Positions 1 to 8,091 of a stretch of 18,723 bases of DNA are shown here, one piece after another (positions within the stretch are counted from its first letter, which is position 1; every line of letters starts with the position of its first letter). The position numbers were made by a program, and so were the translations under genes. The stretch comes from JAEUIA01 sp038330085. Its GTDB lineage: Bacteria > Planctomycetota > UBA1135 > GCA-002686595. The notes below the pieces were generated by a model. It was not told the DNA's origin, did not search any database, and saw nothing but the letters and a program-made list of their open reading frames with translations. The stretch is from assembly GCA_038330085.1 (NCBI GenBank), contig JBBQNP010000087.1, forward strand, positions 1-18,723, in the 5' to 3' direction.

Positions 1-1
1 C

Positions 2-1054
2 GCGACCAACCACAACATCCTCGGTGCGCGCGTGCACCGCGACGGAAGCATGACGGCTTCGACGTTCACCATCGCTTCGTCGATCCAGGACGAGCGCAAT
101 CCGACGGTCACTTCGATCGTCGACGACACCGGCGGCACGCGTCCGTGGATGGTCGCGTGGCAGATCGACGACGCCACGAACGGGTGGGACATTCGCTGCC
201 GCACGTTCAACGGCACGACGAGCATCAGCACCTTCGACCTGTCGGACCAGTTCCCGAATGTCGCGTTCGATCAGATCACGCCGAGCTGCGACACGGCGCT
301 GGGTCAGTTCGTCGTGGTCTGGGACGAGCGCACCAGCCCCCTGTTCTTCTCGACAGACCTCAAGATCGCGACGCTTTACTCGATCGGCGGCGCCCTCGGC
401 GTGAACGAGGGGAACCTGTCCGTCTCTCCGGGTATCGAGACCGACTTGCATCCGAAGGTTTCGACCCAGGGCTCATCGGGCTCTGTCGGCGACAACGCCA
501 TGGTGGTCTTCGACCGTGACCACAGCGGACCGAACGACGTGTACGGCACGGGCTACGACCTGCCGAACAGCGGTCCGGTCACCTCGTACTGCTTTGGCGA
601 CGGCAGCGGCACCGCGTGTCCGTGCGGCAACAGCGGTCTCGCGGGCCGCGGTTGCGCGAGCTCGGTGAACGCGTCCGGTGGTCGGTTGATTCCGATCGGC
701 GACGCGCGCACGACGGCCGACACGTTCCGCCTGCAGGCCGATGGTCTGCCGGTGACGACGTCGGCCTTGTTCTTCCAAGGCACGACGCAGACGGCCGGCG
801 GATCGGGCAGCGTGTTCGGCGACGGACTGCGCTGCGCGTCAGGCACCGTGGTGCGTCTGGGTACGAAGGTCGCGTCGGGCGGCATCGTGTCGTACCCCGC
901 GTCCGGTTCCGACGCAGACATCTCGGTGAAGGGCGCGGTGCCCGCCGGCGGTGCCCTGCGCTTCTACCAGGCGTGGTACCGCAACAGCGCCGCGTTCTGC
1001 ACCGCGTCGACGTTCAACCTGACGAACGGGTTGCGCGTGCAGTGGATCCCGTAG
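2..1054 (+). CDS. secreted repeat protein with cysteine-rich C-terminal domain (5' partial)
   Basis: The 3' end of a larger gene: the frame is open to the left edge, and the GTG at 32 is internal, not a convincing start. Codons 1 to about 190 hold blade-like repeats such as LGARVHRDG and GWDIRCRTFNG with DDTGG and VVWDER pieces, resembling beta-propeller or FG-GAP-like surface repeats. From about base 587 to the TAG a separate domain begins CFGDGSGTACPCGN, continues RGCASSVNASGGRL and FGDGLRC, and ends TNGLRVQWIP. It has six cysteines, as expected of a disulfide-bonded extracellular module. I recall this C-terminal domain from many secreted proteins of Planctomycetota, where its role is unknown; anchoring or sorting is my inference. 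The signal peptide would lie upstream of the window. A hairpin terminator follows 20 bases after the stop. Exported location is likely; a specific function cannot be given. Confidence 0.85.
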   Translation, partial: ATNHNILGARVHRDGSMTASTFTIASSIQDERNPTVTSIVDDTGGTRPWMVAWQIDDATNGWDIRCRTFNGTTSISTFDLSDQFPNVAFDQITPSCDTALGQFVVVWDERTSPLFFSTDLKIATLYSIGGALGVNEGNLSVSPGIETDLHPKVSTQGSSGSVGDNAMVVFDRDHSGPNDVYGTGYDLPNSGPVTSYCFGDGSGTACPCGNSGLAGRGCASSVNASGGRLIPIGDARTTADTFRLQADGLPVTTSALFFQGTTQTAGGSGSVFGDGLRCASGTVVRLGTKVASGGIVSYPASGSDADISVKGAVPAGGALRFYQAWYRNSAAFCTASTFNLTNGLRVQWIP

Positions 1055-1074
1055 CAGGACGCACGCTTGAATGT

Positions 1075-1114
1075 GGCCGGTGATCGCGCGTCGATCGCCG
1101 GCCGTTTCATTGTT
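1075..1114 (+). terminator. Rho-independent terminator after the secreted repeat protein
   Basis: Arms ggccggtgatcg (1075-1086) and cgatcgccggcc (1092-1103) pair over 12 positions with one G-T wobble around a 5-base loop. The T-rich run gtttcattgtt follows. It lies 20 bases downstream of the TAG at 1054 and about 60 bases before the end of the convergent hicA, so it best fits the plus-strand gene. Confidence 0.75.
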
Positions 1115-1175
1115 CCGCGACAAGCACGTGGCCGCGATCGGGTTCACTGGGATGATTCGCGCAGATGGAGCCGAG

Positions 1176-1400
1176 TCACGCTCGGTCCAACAGTTCCTCT
1201 ATCGTGAGGCGGACGTCGCGCGCAATTTTCCTTAACAGCGTCGGAGAGGTGTCCCGCCCCGAATGAAACGGAACCGTGGCGCGACCATCAGCGTGTCTGT
1301 ACTGGCGATGCGAGCCGCGTTGGCGCACTTCACGGAACCCGTGTCGTTCCAGGAGTGATGCAACCTCACGCGGCTTCAATACCGGCACCGAGCCGGTCAC
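1176..1400 (-). CDS. hicA: HicA-family toxin (mRNA interferase)
   Basis: A 74-residue protein with the whole HicA fold: LKPREVASLLERHGF (first helix), VRQRGSHRQYRH carrying the G-S-H motif with catalytic His31, a beta strand TVPFHSGRD, and a final helix LLRKIARDVRLTIEELL. HicA toxins have a double-stranded RNA-binding-like fold and cleave mRNA when free of the antitoxin. The GTG start overlaps the TAG stop of hicB by one base (TAGTG), so translation is probably coupled and the toxin is made only after antitoxin. Length and motif order match the family, and no active-site change is seen. A second GTG four codons downstream is a possible alternative start. The antitoxin-first order is a common variant of the hicAB order known from E. 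coli. Confidence 0.93.
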   Translation of the reverse strand: MTGSVPVLKPREVASLLERHGFREVRQRGSHRQYRHADGRATVPFHSGRDTSPTLLRKIARDVRLTIEELLDRA

Positions 1401-1609
1401 TAGGCCACCCGAATCGTCTTCAGTCCGACGAATTCGGACTCGAGCACGGGCTCGCCGTCCTCCAGCAACATCTCGATGACTTCACGCAGGTTCTTCTCGA
1501 GTTCCTCGAGGGTCGCGCCCTGAATGTGCGCCCCCGGCCATCCGGGAACCGAACCGACGAACACGCCGGTATCCGGGTCGCGCTCGACGATCATGTTGAA
1601 GATCCGCAT
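1400..1609 (-). CDS. hicB: HicB-family antitoxin
   Basis: A 69-residue protein starting MRIFNMIVERD, followed by TGVFVGSVPGWPGAHIQGATLEELEKNLREVIEMLLEDGE. This is the partly degraded RNase H-like fold of HicB antitoxins, which bind and block HicA. It is the short HicB form: there is no C-terminal helix-turn-helix or ribbon-helix-helix DNA-binding domain, so self-repression of the operon by this protein alone is not evident. The ATG at 1609 is chosen because AGGAG lies 9 bases upstream. The frame is open far upstream, but that extension does not resemble HicB. The stop overlaps the hicA GTG by one base. Confidence 0.93.
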   Translation of the reverse strand: MRIFNMIVERDPDTGVFVGSVPGWPGAHIQGATLEELEKNLREVIEMLLEDGEPVLESEFVGLKTIRVA

Positions 1610-1616
1610 ATCCAAG

Positions 1617-1623
1617 TTCTCCT
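1617..1623 (-). promoter_or_regulatory. ribosome binding site of hicB
   Basis: The minus strand reads AGGAGAA, with AGGAG 9 bases before the ATG at 1609. It decides the hicB start against in-frame ATGs further upstream. Most other genes here lack a clear Shine-Dalgarno sequence, so this one stands out. Confidence 0.7.
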
Positions 1624-1833
1624 GATCGGAGAACATTCTAGCGCGCTTCGCGGATCGAGTCTCCGGAGCCGTCTTCGGCTGCGTCCACGACCGGCAATGC
1701 ACGGCGAGGTTTCCACCGGTCCTGAAGTTTCGGCACCGCTCACAGTTGTGATGTCCAGCGGCTGCGGGCCACTCCATCACCTCTGTACTCTCACCCCACT
1801 TCGCGCACAGGGCCTCGGGGCAAGGCTGAGTCA

Positions 1834-1887
1834 TCGAGCGCGCGCGATTCGACATCAGAATCGAGCGCGCGCGGCTCGACATCAGGT
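1834..1887. repeat. two tandem 27-base units overlapping the DUF805 stop codon
   Basis: Units 1834-1860 and 1861-1887 both begin tcgagcgcgcgcg and continue to tcgacatcag; they differ at about four bases. The second unit contains a short stem (cgagc / gctcg around gcgcgcg) and includes the TGA of the DUF805 gene (1882-1884 on the minus strand). The rest of the 1610-1833 gap before hicB shows no gene. The hicB frame stays open through it, with a few cysteines (CERCRNF) but no recognisable domain. Confidence 0.7.
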
Positions 1888-2349
1888 CTGCGTGACCTCG
1901 CTCGGTGCGATGAGTCGGAACCCGCTCGTCGGCGGTGGCCCGAAACGATTGTTTCCCACGTTCCCCGGCAGCAGCGCGAGGAAGAGGAACCAAGCCAGGA
2001 TCAGGGTTGCCGGCAATGCCGGCGCCATGTCGTGGACGGCGGGAATGGCTTCCGAGGCGATCCACAAGACGGGCGCGACGAGGGCCCACCAGCCTGACCA
2101 GCCCAGGTCGTGCAGCCGTTTCATCTCCAGCCAAAGTCGTCCGACCATCAGGATGGCCGCGATCGAACCGAGAACGACCATCGTCCAGGTCGAGGGCGGT
2201 TCCGAGTTGGGCGGACAGGGACCGAGCACGAGCAGCAGGGCGAAGATGAAGTTCCCGTACAGCAGCGCCGTCAAGCACAGATGCACGATCGCGAAGATCG
2301 GTCGGCCAATGCGCCCGAGCCCCCACCTGGATCGAACAACTCCGTCCAA
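1882..2349 (-). CDS. DUF805 family membrane protein
   Basis: A 155-residue integral membrane protein with four hydrophobic segments at about residues 16-43, 57-76, 87-108 and 111-128. It carries the two DUF805 signatures: RLHDLGWSGWW (78-88), just before the third membrane segment, and GNNRFGPPP (132-140), after the last. DUF805 proteins are inner-membrane proteins of unknown function. The start is TTG at 2349, supported by GGAGG nine bases upstream. The gene begins 18 bases after the ahcY stop on the same strand, so the two are probably co-transcribed. Its stop lies inside a tandem repeat. Whether the ahcY link is functional cannot be told. Confidence 0.88.
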   Translation of the reverse strand: MDGVVRSRWGLGRIGRPIFAIVHLCLTALLYGNFIFALLLVLGPCPPNSEPPSTWTMVVLGSIAAILMVGRLWLEMKRLHDLGWSGWWALVAPVLWIASEAIPAVHDMAPALPATLILAWFLFLALLPGNVGNNRFGPPPTSGFRLIAPSEVTQT

Positions 2350-2358
2350 AGCCGCGGG

Positions 2359-2363
2359 CCTCC
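2359..2363 (-). promoter_or_regulatory. ribosome binding site of the DUF805 gene
   Basis: GGAGG on the minus strand, 9 bases before the TTG at 2349. It supports the unusual TTG start and lies in the 18-base gap after the ahcY stop. Confidence 0.65.
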
Positions 2364-2367
2364 GCGC

Positions 2368-3846
<1,479 letters not shown>

Positions 3847-3950
3847 GGTGATCGTGGGGGCGAAGGGTTTGCGTCGTCCTGTCTTGGGCGGATGTATCGG
3901 GTCGGAATCGCGGGAGATGAAGCTCAGTCGTGCGATTTCGGAGGGTGCGC

Positions 3951-4047
3951 GAGTACGGAGGCAGCCTCCGTCGTCTACTCGGGCAACCGCGGGGAGGCCG
4001 CGTCGATTCGGCAGCCGGAGTAGACGACAGAGGCTGCCTCCGTACTC
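3951..4047. repeat. 97-base palindromic element between greA and ahcY
   Basis: Arms of 30 bases (3951-3980 and 4018-4047) are complementary with one mismatch, around a 37-base centre. Each arm begins or ends with gagtacggaggcagcctc or its complement and itself contains the small palindrome ggaggcagcctcc. The right arm overlaps the TGA of the GreA gene (4046-4048). It can fold on either strand and would end transcription of greA before ahcY, although no T-run follows. Its sharp boundaries look like a dispersed repeat that has settled at a gene end. Confidence 0.85.
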
Positions 4048-6238
4048 AGTGGTCGAGCGTGAAGGGCGTCGCCTCGAGCATCTCGACCTCTTGCGTGCCG
4101 CCGGGCAGCGTGATCTTGGCGTGATCGCCGGGACGCTTGCCGAGCAGACCCGCGGCGAGCGGCGCGCGGTACGACACGACGTTGTCGGCCAGGTCTTGAT
4201 CCCACGGACCCAGGATCGTGATCTCGTGCTCGCTGTTCTTGCGCAGGTCCTTGTAGCGCACGATCGTGCCGGGGCAGGCCATGTCTTCGGGGAGGATCGC
4301 GTTCTCGATCAGCTCGACGCGGCGCAGCTCGCCCTCCATCTCCATCGCGCGTGTGGTGAGGTTGCGCTGGTCCTCGATCGCGGCTTCCCACTCGGCGTTC
4401 TCTGAGAGGTCGCCTTGAGCAGCAGCGCGACCGATCGCGTCCTGGTTGGCGGGGATCTTGACCTCGCGCAGCTCCTTCAGCTCGAAGCTGCGCTTCTCGA
4501 GGCCCTGCTTCGTGCTCCAGATGCGGTCGTTCTCCCAGAACTGCGGCTGGACCGTGCTGCCGGTGAGCGTGCCCTGACGCACGACGATGTCGGTGACGAC
4601 CGCGTCGAGGTCCTCGTCGACGCCGCGTTGCAGCATGCGCTGGATCGAGAGCAGCGCGTCCGAATCGGCATCGGCGAGCAAGCGACGCACGAGCGGCTCC
4701 TTGCCCTTGATCAAGAGCTCGGTCAAGCGCGTCTGCGCACGCGCGCTGGCCGCGTCACCGCGGCGGTTGACGTGCAGGTTCGTCGCGAGGGACAAGAGCG
4801 CTTGGGCGCGCGTCAGCTCGGAGGGGAATTCACCCACGAGCTTGCCGACTTCGCCATGGCGCGCGAGCGAGATCAGCATGTCGGGTGCGCGCAGCGGGCG
4901 CGACAGCAGTTCGTTGTAGGCCGCGCCGAGTTCCTTCTTCTTGCCGGCCGCGAGCAGCGCGTCGACGAGAGGACGCGTCATGCCCGGCGGAGCGTGGTGG
5001 AGGTTCGTGATCGCTTCTTCGGCCCACTTGTCGCCGAACATTTCCTGCAGCACGCCGACGCAGCGCTCCTGTTCGCGCGTGCCCGCGAGCGACTGGAAGA
5101 GCGCCCACACCGGCGGCGTCTCACCTTCGGCGACCGGCTCAGCCGCGACGGCGCGCAGCGCGAGCAACAGCGGTTCGGGCGTCGTCCCGCGCTCGTCGCG
5201 CAGGAGCATCCACGCCGCGAGTCGCACCGGTCCCGGATCGGGCGACGTGCCCGTCTTCTGCTCGAGCACGTCGAGCATCATCTCGCGAATCGGCGCCTCG
5301 GGCTTGCTCGCGAGCTGGTTCTTGATGCGCGCGAGAAGGTCCGCGAGCGTCGAGAAGTTCGACAGTTGCCGGCGCAGATCCTCGACGGGATCGGTGGCCG
5401 AGCGCAACAGCATCACATCGCCCTTCGACGGCGTGCCGGTCACTTTGAACCACTCGCTGTTCTCCGCGAGCTTGCGCGTCTTGCGCCACCACGCCGACCA
5501 CGAGCCGCCTTCGACGCCGACCTGCATCAGCGCGTTCTTGATGCCGACCGTCGACACGCGCCCGTTGTGGCGCGAGAGGATCGCGCGCAAGACCACGAGC
5601 GGCTCTTCCTTGAGCATGCGCTTCAGGTTGTCCGCATCGCGGAAGTGGATCGCGCGCAGGTCCCCTTCGGGCAGCGGCTCGAAGATCTCGACCGCGGCGG
5701 CGAGCGGGAAGCGATCCTTCTTGCCGCTCCCGAAGCGCACCGCCATCTCTTGAGCGTCCATGTCGAGCTTGGTGATCTCGCCGGCACCCCAGCCGCCTGG
5801 ATGGAACACGAGCTTGCCCGTGTCGAAACCCAGAAGGCGCTCGAACGCGACCCACGCGCGACGCGCGTCTCCGCCGGTCGCGTTCAGCCCCGAGATCTCC
5901 GAGTAGCGCGCCCAGAAGGGTTTCGCGCCCCAGGCTTTCTGCGCCTGTTCGAGGAGCGGACCCGCGACCTCAGCCCCGCCGCTCGACGCCGCGACGGCCT
6001 GTCCGAGGAGGCGCGCGGCATCCTCGTGTCGTCCGGCCTTGTCGAGCACCTCCGCGTGCGCGCGCACTTGCGCGATGCAGCGCGGCATGCGCTTTTTCTC
6101 GGCGACGACGCGCAGGGCTGCGACGACTTCGTCGATCGGGCCCTCCGAGAGCATGATCTCGCTCCACGTGTCGTCGAATTCCTGCCACTGCTCCTGGGCG
6201 ACGAGTTGGATGAGGCTCATGGCGGTAGGGGTCTTCAA
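4046..6238 (-). CDS. greA: GreA-type transcription elongation factor with long N-terminal helical extension
   Basis: A 730-residue protein. The C-terminal 165 residues are a full GreA: a coiled coil at about 570-645 with the tip GDLSENAEWEAA (609-620) that carries the acidic pair Asp610 and Glu613, then the FKBP-like domain from about 656 (GTIVRYKDL to the end). GreA enters the RNA polymerase secondary channel and stimulates cleavage of backtracked RNA; the acidic tip is intact. About 560 residues precede it. They are mostly alpha-helical and resemble TPR or HEAT-like solenoids (ALRVVAEKKRMPRC, AARLLGQAVAASSGG), with a basic middle part (WWRKTRKLAENSEWFKVTG). Standard GreA is about 160 residues; chlamydial GreA is also about 700. 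The start MKTPTAMSLIQ is the first ATG of the frame; MSLIQ seven codons on is possible. The long leader contains a strong hairpin. Confidence 0.9.
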   Translation of the reverse strand: MKTPTAMSLIQLVAQEQWQEFDDTWSEIMLSEGPIDEVVAALRVVAEKKRMPRCIAQVRAHAEVLDKAGRHEDAARLLGQAVAASSGGAEVAGPLLEQAQKAWGAKPFWARYSEISGLNATGGDARRAWVAFERLLGFDTGKLVFHPGGWGAGEITKLDMDAQEMAVRFGSGKKDRFPLAAAVEIFEPLPEGDLRAIHFRDADNLKRMLKEEPLVVLRAILSRHNGRVSTVGIKNALMQVGVEGGSWSAWWRKTRKLAENSEWFKVTGTPSKGDVMLLRSATDPVEDLRRQLSNFSTLADLLARIKNQLASKPEAPIREMMLDVLEQKTGTSPDPGPVRLAAWMLLRDERGTTPEPLLLALRAVAAEPVAEGETPPVWALFQSLAGTREQERCVGVLQEMFGDKWAEEAITNLHHAPPGMTRPLVDALLAAGKKKELGAAYNELLSRPLRAPDMLISLARHGEVGKLVGEFPSELTRAQALLSLATNLHVNRRGDAASARAQTRLTELLIKGKEPLVRRLLADADSDALLSIQRMLQRGVDEDLDAVVTDIVVRQGTLTGSTVQPQFWENDRIWSTKQGLEKRSFELKELREVKIPANQDAIGRAAAQGDLSENAEWEAAIEDQRNLTTRAMEMEGELRRVELIENAILPEDMACPGTIVRYKDLRKNSEHEITILGPWDQDLADNVVSYRAPLAAGLLGKRPGDHAKITLPGGTQEVEMLEATPFTLDH

Positions 6239-6298
6239 GGCGGGTCACCCCCGATAGGACGAAGCGGGTTGTCGCGGCGAAAATCGACGTGGACGGAT

Positions 6299-6335
6299 GC
6301 GCCCTCGGCGAGCCTTGCAGGCTCTCCGAGGGCGC
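6299..6335 (-). promoter_or_regulatory. strong hairpin in the presumed 5' leader of greA
   Basis: Arms gcgccctcggcgagcc (6299-6314) and ggctctccgagggcgc (6320-6335) pair at 15 of 16 positions around a 5-base loop. It ends about 60 bases before the GreA ATG at 6238. There is no immediate T-run; a short TTTT occurs about 20 bases further downstream on the minus strand. It could be an attenuator, an mRNA-stabilising stem or a repeat; the sequence alone does not decide. Confidence 0.6.
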
Positions 6336-6489
6336 TCTCCACGAGGTGCACAGGATGCCGTAAAGCGGGCCCGAGTTCCAGCTTGGGAGAGGGGAATGAT
6401 GTTTCGGATCAGGGTGGCGCGGTGGGAGGGGGGACTGTCGAGGGAGTGTGAGGGGGAGCAACACGGTGCTCAATGTCAGAACCAGCGGG

Positions 6490-6534
6490 GTGCTGTGTGC
6501 TCCCTACGACGGATGTGCGGGGGGCACACTGCAC
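6490..6534. other. imperfect hairpin in the greA upstream region
   Basis: Arms gtgctgtgtgctccc (6490-6504) and gggggcacactgcac (6520-6534) pair at 13 of 15 positions with a 15-base loop. It could be part of a structured RNA or a diverged palindromic repeat; strand and function are unknown. Confidence 0.4.
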
Positions 6535-6640
6535 TCAGCGTCGGAGCCAAGAGGTTTTGTCGGCGCGGCTCCTTGTACGGGTGTGAGGGGGAGGATTATT
6601 GCGCTCGGGATGGATCAAGCTGGTCGCGCGGCGCGCTCCT

Positions 6641-6680
6641 GTTGACTGACTGGGGGGGAGTACCCCCCCAGTCAGTCAAC
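6641..6680 (-). terminator. perfect 18-bp palindrome at the end of the rRNA methyltransferase gene
   Basis: Arms gttgactgactggggggg (6641-6658) and cccccccagtcagtcaac (6663-6680) are perfectly complementary around the loop agta. The right arm contains the TGA of the methyltransferase gene (6672-6674) and its last two sense codons. No T-run follows on the minus strand, so it is a stem-type terminator or a dispersed palindrome rather than a classical intrinsic terminator. Confidence 0.75.
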
Positions 6681-7850
6681 GGAAAGCATCGCCCCCTTGA
6701 GATATCGCGAGCGGCTGAAGTCGGGGCGTTGGGGGTGATCCGGGCCGGCGCCCATCGTTCCGAGCAAACGGATCGTGCGGCCGGCACGTCGCGCGGATTG
6801 GAACAGGATGCCGAGGAACGTGGGCAACTCGAGCGCGCCCGAACACGAGAAGGTGGCGACGAGCCCGCCCGGACGCACGGCTTCGAGCGCGAGCGTGTTC
6901 CAGTCGTGATACCGACGCAGACCCTCTTCGTCGTCGGCGCGACCGCGGATGAGCTTGTGCGGATCGAGCACGACGATGTTGGGCCGCTCGCGGTGTCCGC
7001 GCACGTCGCGCAGCACGTGGAATCCGTCGGCGTGAACGAACTCGACGTCGAGCTTGTTGATCTGTGCGGCGGCGCGCGCGCGCTCGAGCACGACCTCGTC
7101 GAGGTCGACCGCTCGCACCTTGCGCGCGCCGAGCCGCTTGCACTGCAGCGCGAACCCGCCCGTGTTCGTGCACATGTCGAGCACGTCGGCGCCCGCCGCG
7201 AACTCCGCGACACGGATGCGGTTGTCGCGCTGATCGCAGAAGTAACCCGTCTTGTGCCCGACGCCCGGACGCACGGGGATCACGACCTCGTTCTCGGTGA
7301 TCAGCACTTCGCCGACGTCACGCGACGGCTCGTCGGGCTCGAAGCCCTCGCTCTTCGCGGCGGTCGTCGGCACGCGGTGTACGACGGGGAACCCCGGATA
7401 GAGCTCGTTGAGCGCCCACTCGACGTCCTCGCGCAGCTTCCAGAAACCGAGCGCGTGGTGCTCGCACACGAGCGCCGAACCGAGGCGGTCGACGATCAGG
7501 CCGGGCAGGTCGTCGCCCTCGGCGTGAGCGATGCGATAGGCGTCCGTCGTGCGCTCGAGCCCGAGCGTCTTGCGCCGCATGCGGTCGGCCGCCGCCAAAG
7601 TGCGCAGCAGGAAATCGCGCGGGTTGCGCAGATCGCTCTTCTTCCCGCGCGTCAGCAAGCGCACGCGGATATCGCTGCGTCGGTTGTAGAGCCCGTGACC
7701 GACGAAACGACCCGATGCGTCGAGCACCTCGACGATCGATCCGTCCTCGGGGGAGTCGCGCGGGGTGTCGACTTGGCGTCCGAAGATCCACGGACCCGGC
7801 GAGAGCGAGTCCGTGACGAGCTTCACGGCGGGATGGGTGGTGGTGGACAT
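6672..7850 (-). CDS. RlmI/RlmK-like SAM-dependent rRNA methyltransferase
   Basis: 392 residues from the ATG at 7850; E. coli RlmI has about 396. The N-terminal PUA RNA-binding domain (about 18-70) reads PWIFGRQVDTP...GSIVEVLDASGRFVGHGLYN...IRVRLL. A central domain (80-190) follows, then the Rossmann methyltransferase: GVGHKTGYFCDQRDNR (197-211), SAM-binding motif DMCTNTGGFALQ (225-236), acidic DLDE (249-252), catalytic-loop region DPHK (296-299), FSCS with the expected catalytic Cys336, and the ending DHPQRPDFSRSRYLKGAML. Relatives make 5-methylcytosine in 23S rRNA. The usual DPPK loop is DPHK here, an oddity close to the active site. The frame is open 30 codons further upstream to a TTG, but the PUA domain begins properly after the ATG. 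The exact target base is not predictable. Confidence 0.92.
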   Translation of the reverse strand: MSTTTHPAVKLVTDSLSPGPWIFGRQVDTPRDSPEDGSIVEVLDASGRFVGHGLYNRRSDIRVRLLTRGKKSDLRNPRDFLLRTLAAADRMRRKTLGLERTTDAYRIAHAEGDDLPGLIVDRLGSALVCEHHALGFWKLREDVEWALNELYPGFPVVHRVPTTAAKSEGFEPDEPSRDVGEVLITENEVVIPVRPGVGHKTGYFCDQRDNRIRVAEFAAGADVLDMCTNTGGFALQCKRLGARKVRAVDLDEVVLERARAAAQINKLDVEFVHADGFHVLRDVRGHRERPNIVVLDPHKLIRGRADDEEGLRRYHDWNTLALEAVRPGGLVATFSCSGALELPTFLGILFQSARRAGRTIRLLGTMGAGPDHPQRPDFSRSRYLKGAMLSVD

Positions 7851-8091
7851 GGCGTAATAGGGGCGAACAGGATATCCGCGCGCGCCTCGATTGCGCTCTC
7901 GCTCGTGCAGTCTTCCTGTCCCGTGCAGTCTTGGAGCCAATCGGGCACACTTCGCGCAGAGGCGGCGTCAACGGCGGTCGCCCTGCCGCGTAGAGTGCGC
8001 CTGATCCCGCTTCGAGTCCGCGTGCGGCGGATGGCAGGATCGGTCTCCGGTGTCCCACCCCAGGCGAGCGCATACCACTGCGCTCCGAACG
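7851..8091. promoter_or_regulatory. divergent intergenic region with an 11-base direct repeat
   Basis: The region separates the leftward methyltransferase gene from the rightward amidohydrolase-dusB operon and should hold both promoters. The motif cgtgcagtctt occurs at 7904-7914 and 7922-7932, with starts 18 bases apart (under two helical turns), which could be an operator. No confident -35/-10 pair was recognised. A GTG at 8050 is an alternative start for the downstream gene. Confidence 0.35.

Larger units (their letters stand above)
6239..6640. other. gene-free, hairpin-rich leader region upstream of greA
   Basis: No convincing coding frame is present; a 65-codon plus-strand frame at 6448-6645 has no recognisable motif. 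The stretch carries two hairpins (6299-6335 and 6490-6534). It also has a 13-base direct repeat gtgtgagggggag at 6446-6458 and 6581-6593, and short G-runs. As both flanking genes read leftwards, it must contain the greA promoter and 5' leader. I could not match it to a known RNA family. Confidence 0.6.

Noticed and set aside
1610..1881. Possible longer HicB or a small zinc-ribbon gene in the open frame upstream of hicB (CERCRNF)
   Set aside because: The strong ribosome binding site fixes the hicB start at 1609, and the extension has no conserved spacing of cysteines or known domain. It may be a gene remnant.
3847..3950. SAH riboswitch upstream of ahcY
   Set aside because: Such riboswitches often precede ahcY, but I could not find the conserved core or a pseudoknot-like arrangement in the leader.
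4415..6451. A 678-codon open frame on the plus strand opposite greA
   Set aside because: It is antisense to a clear GreA gene, is rich in Arg, Ala, Asp and His as expected of a GC-rich shadow frame, and has no domain.
6448..6645. A 65-codon plus-strand frame in the greA upstream region
   Set aside because: There is no ribosome binding site, it runs through two hairpin or repeat elements, and no motif is visible.
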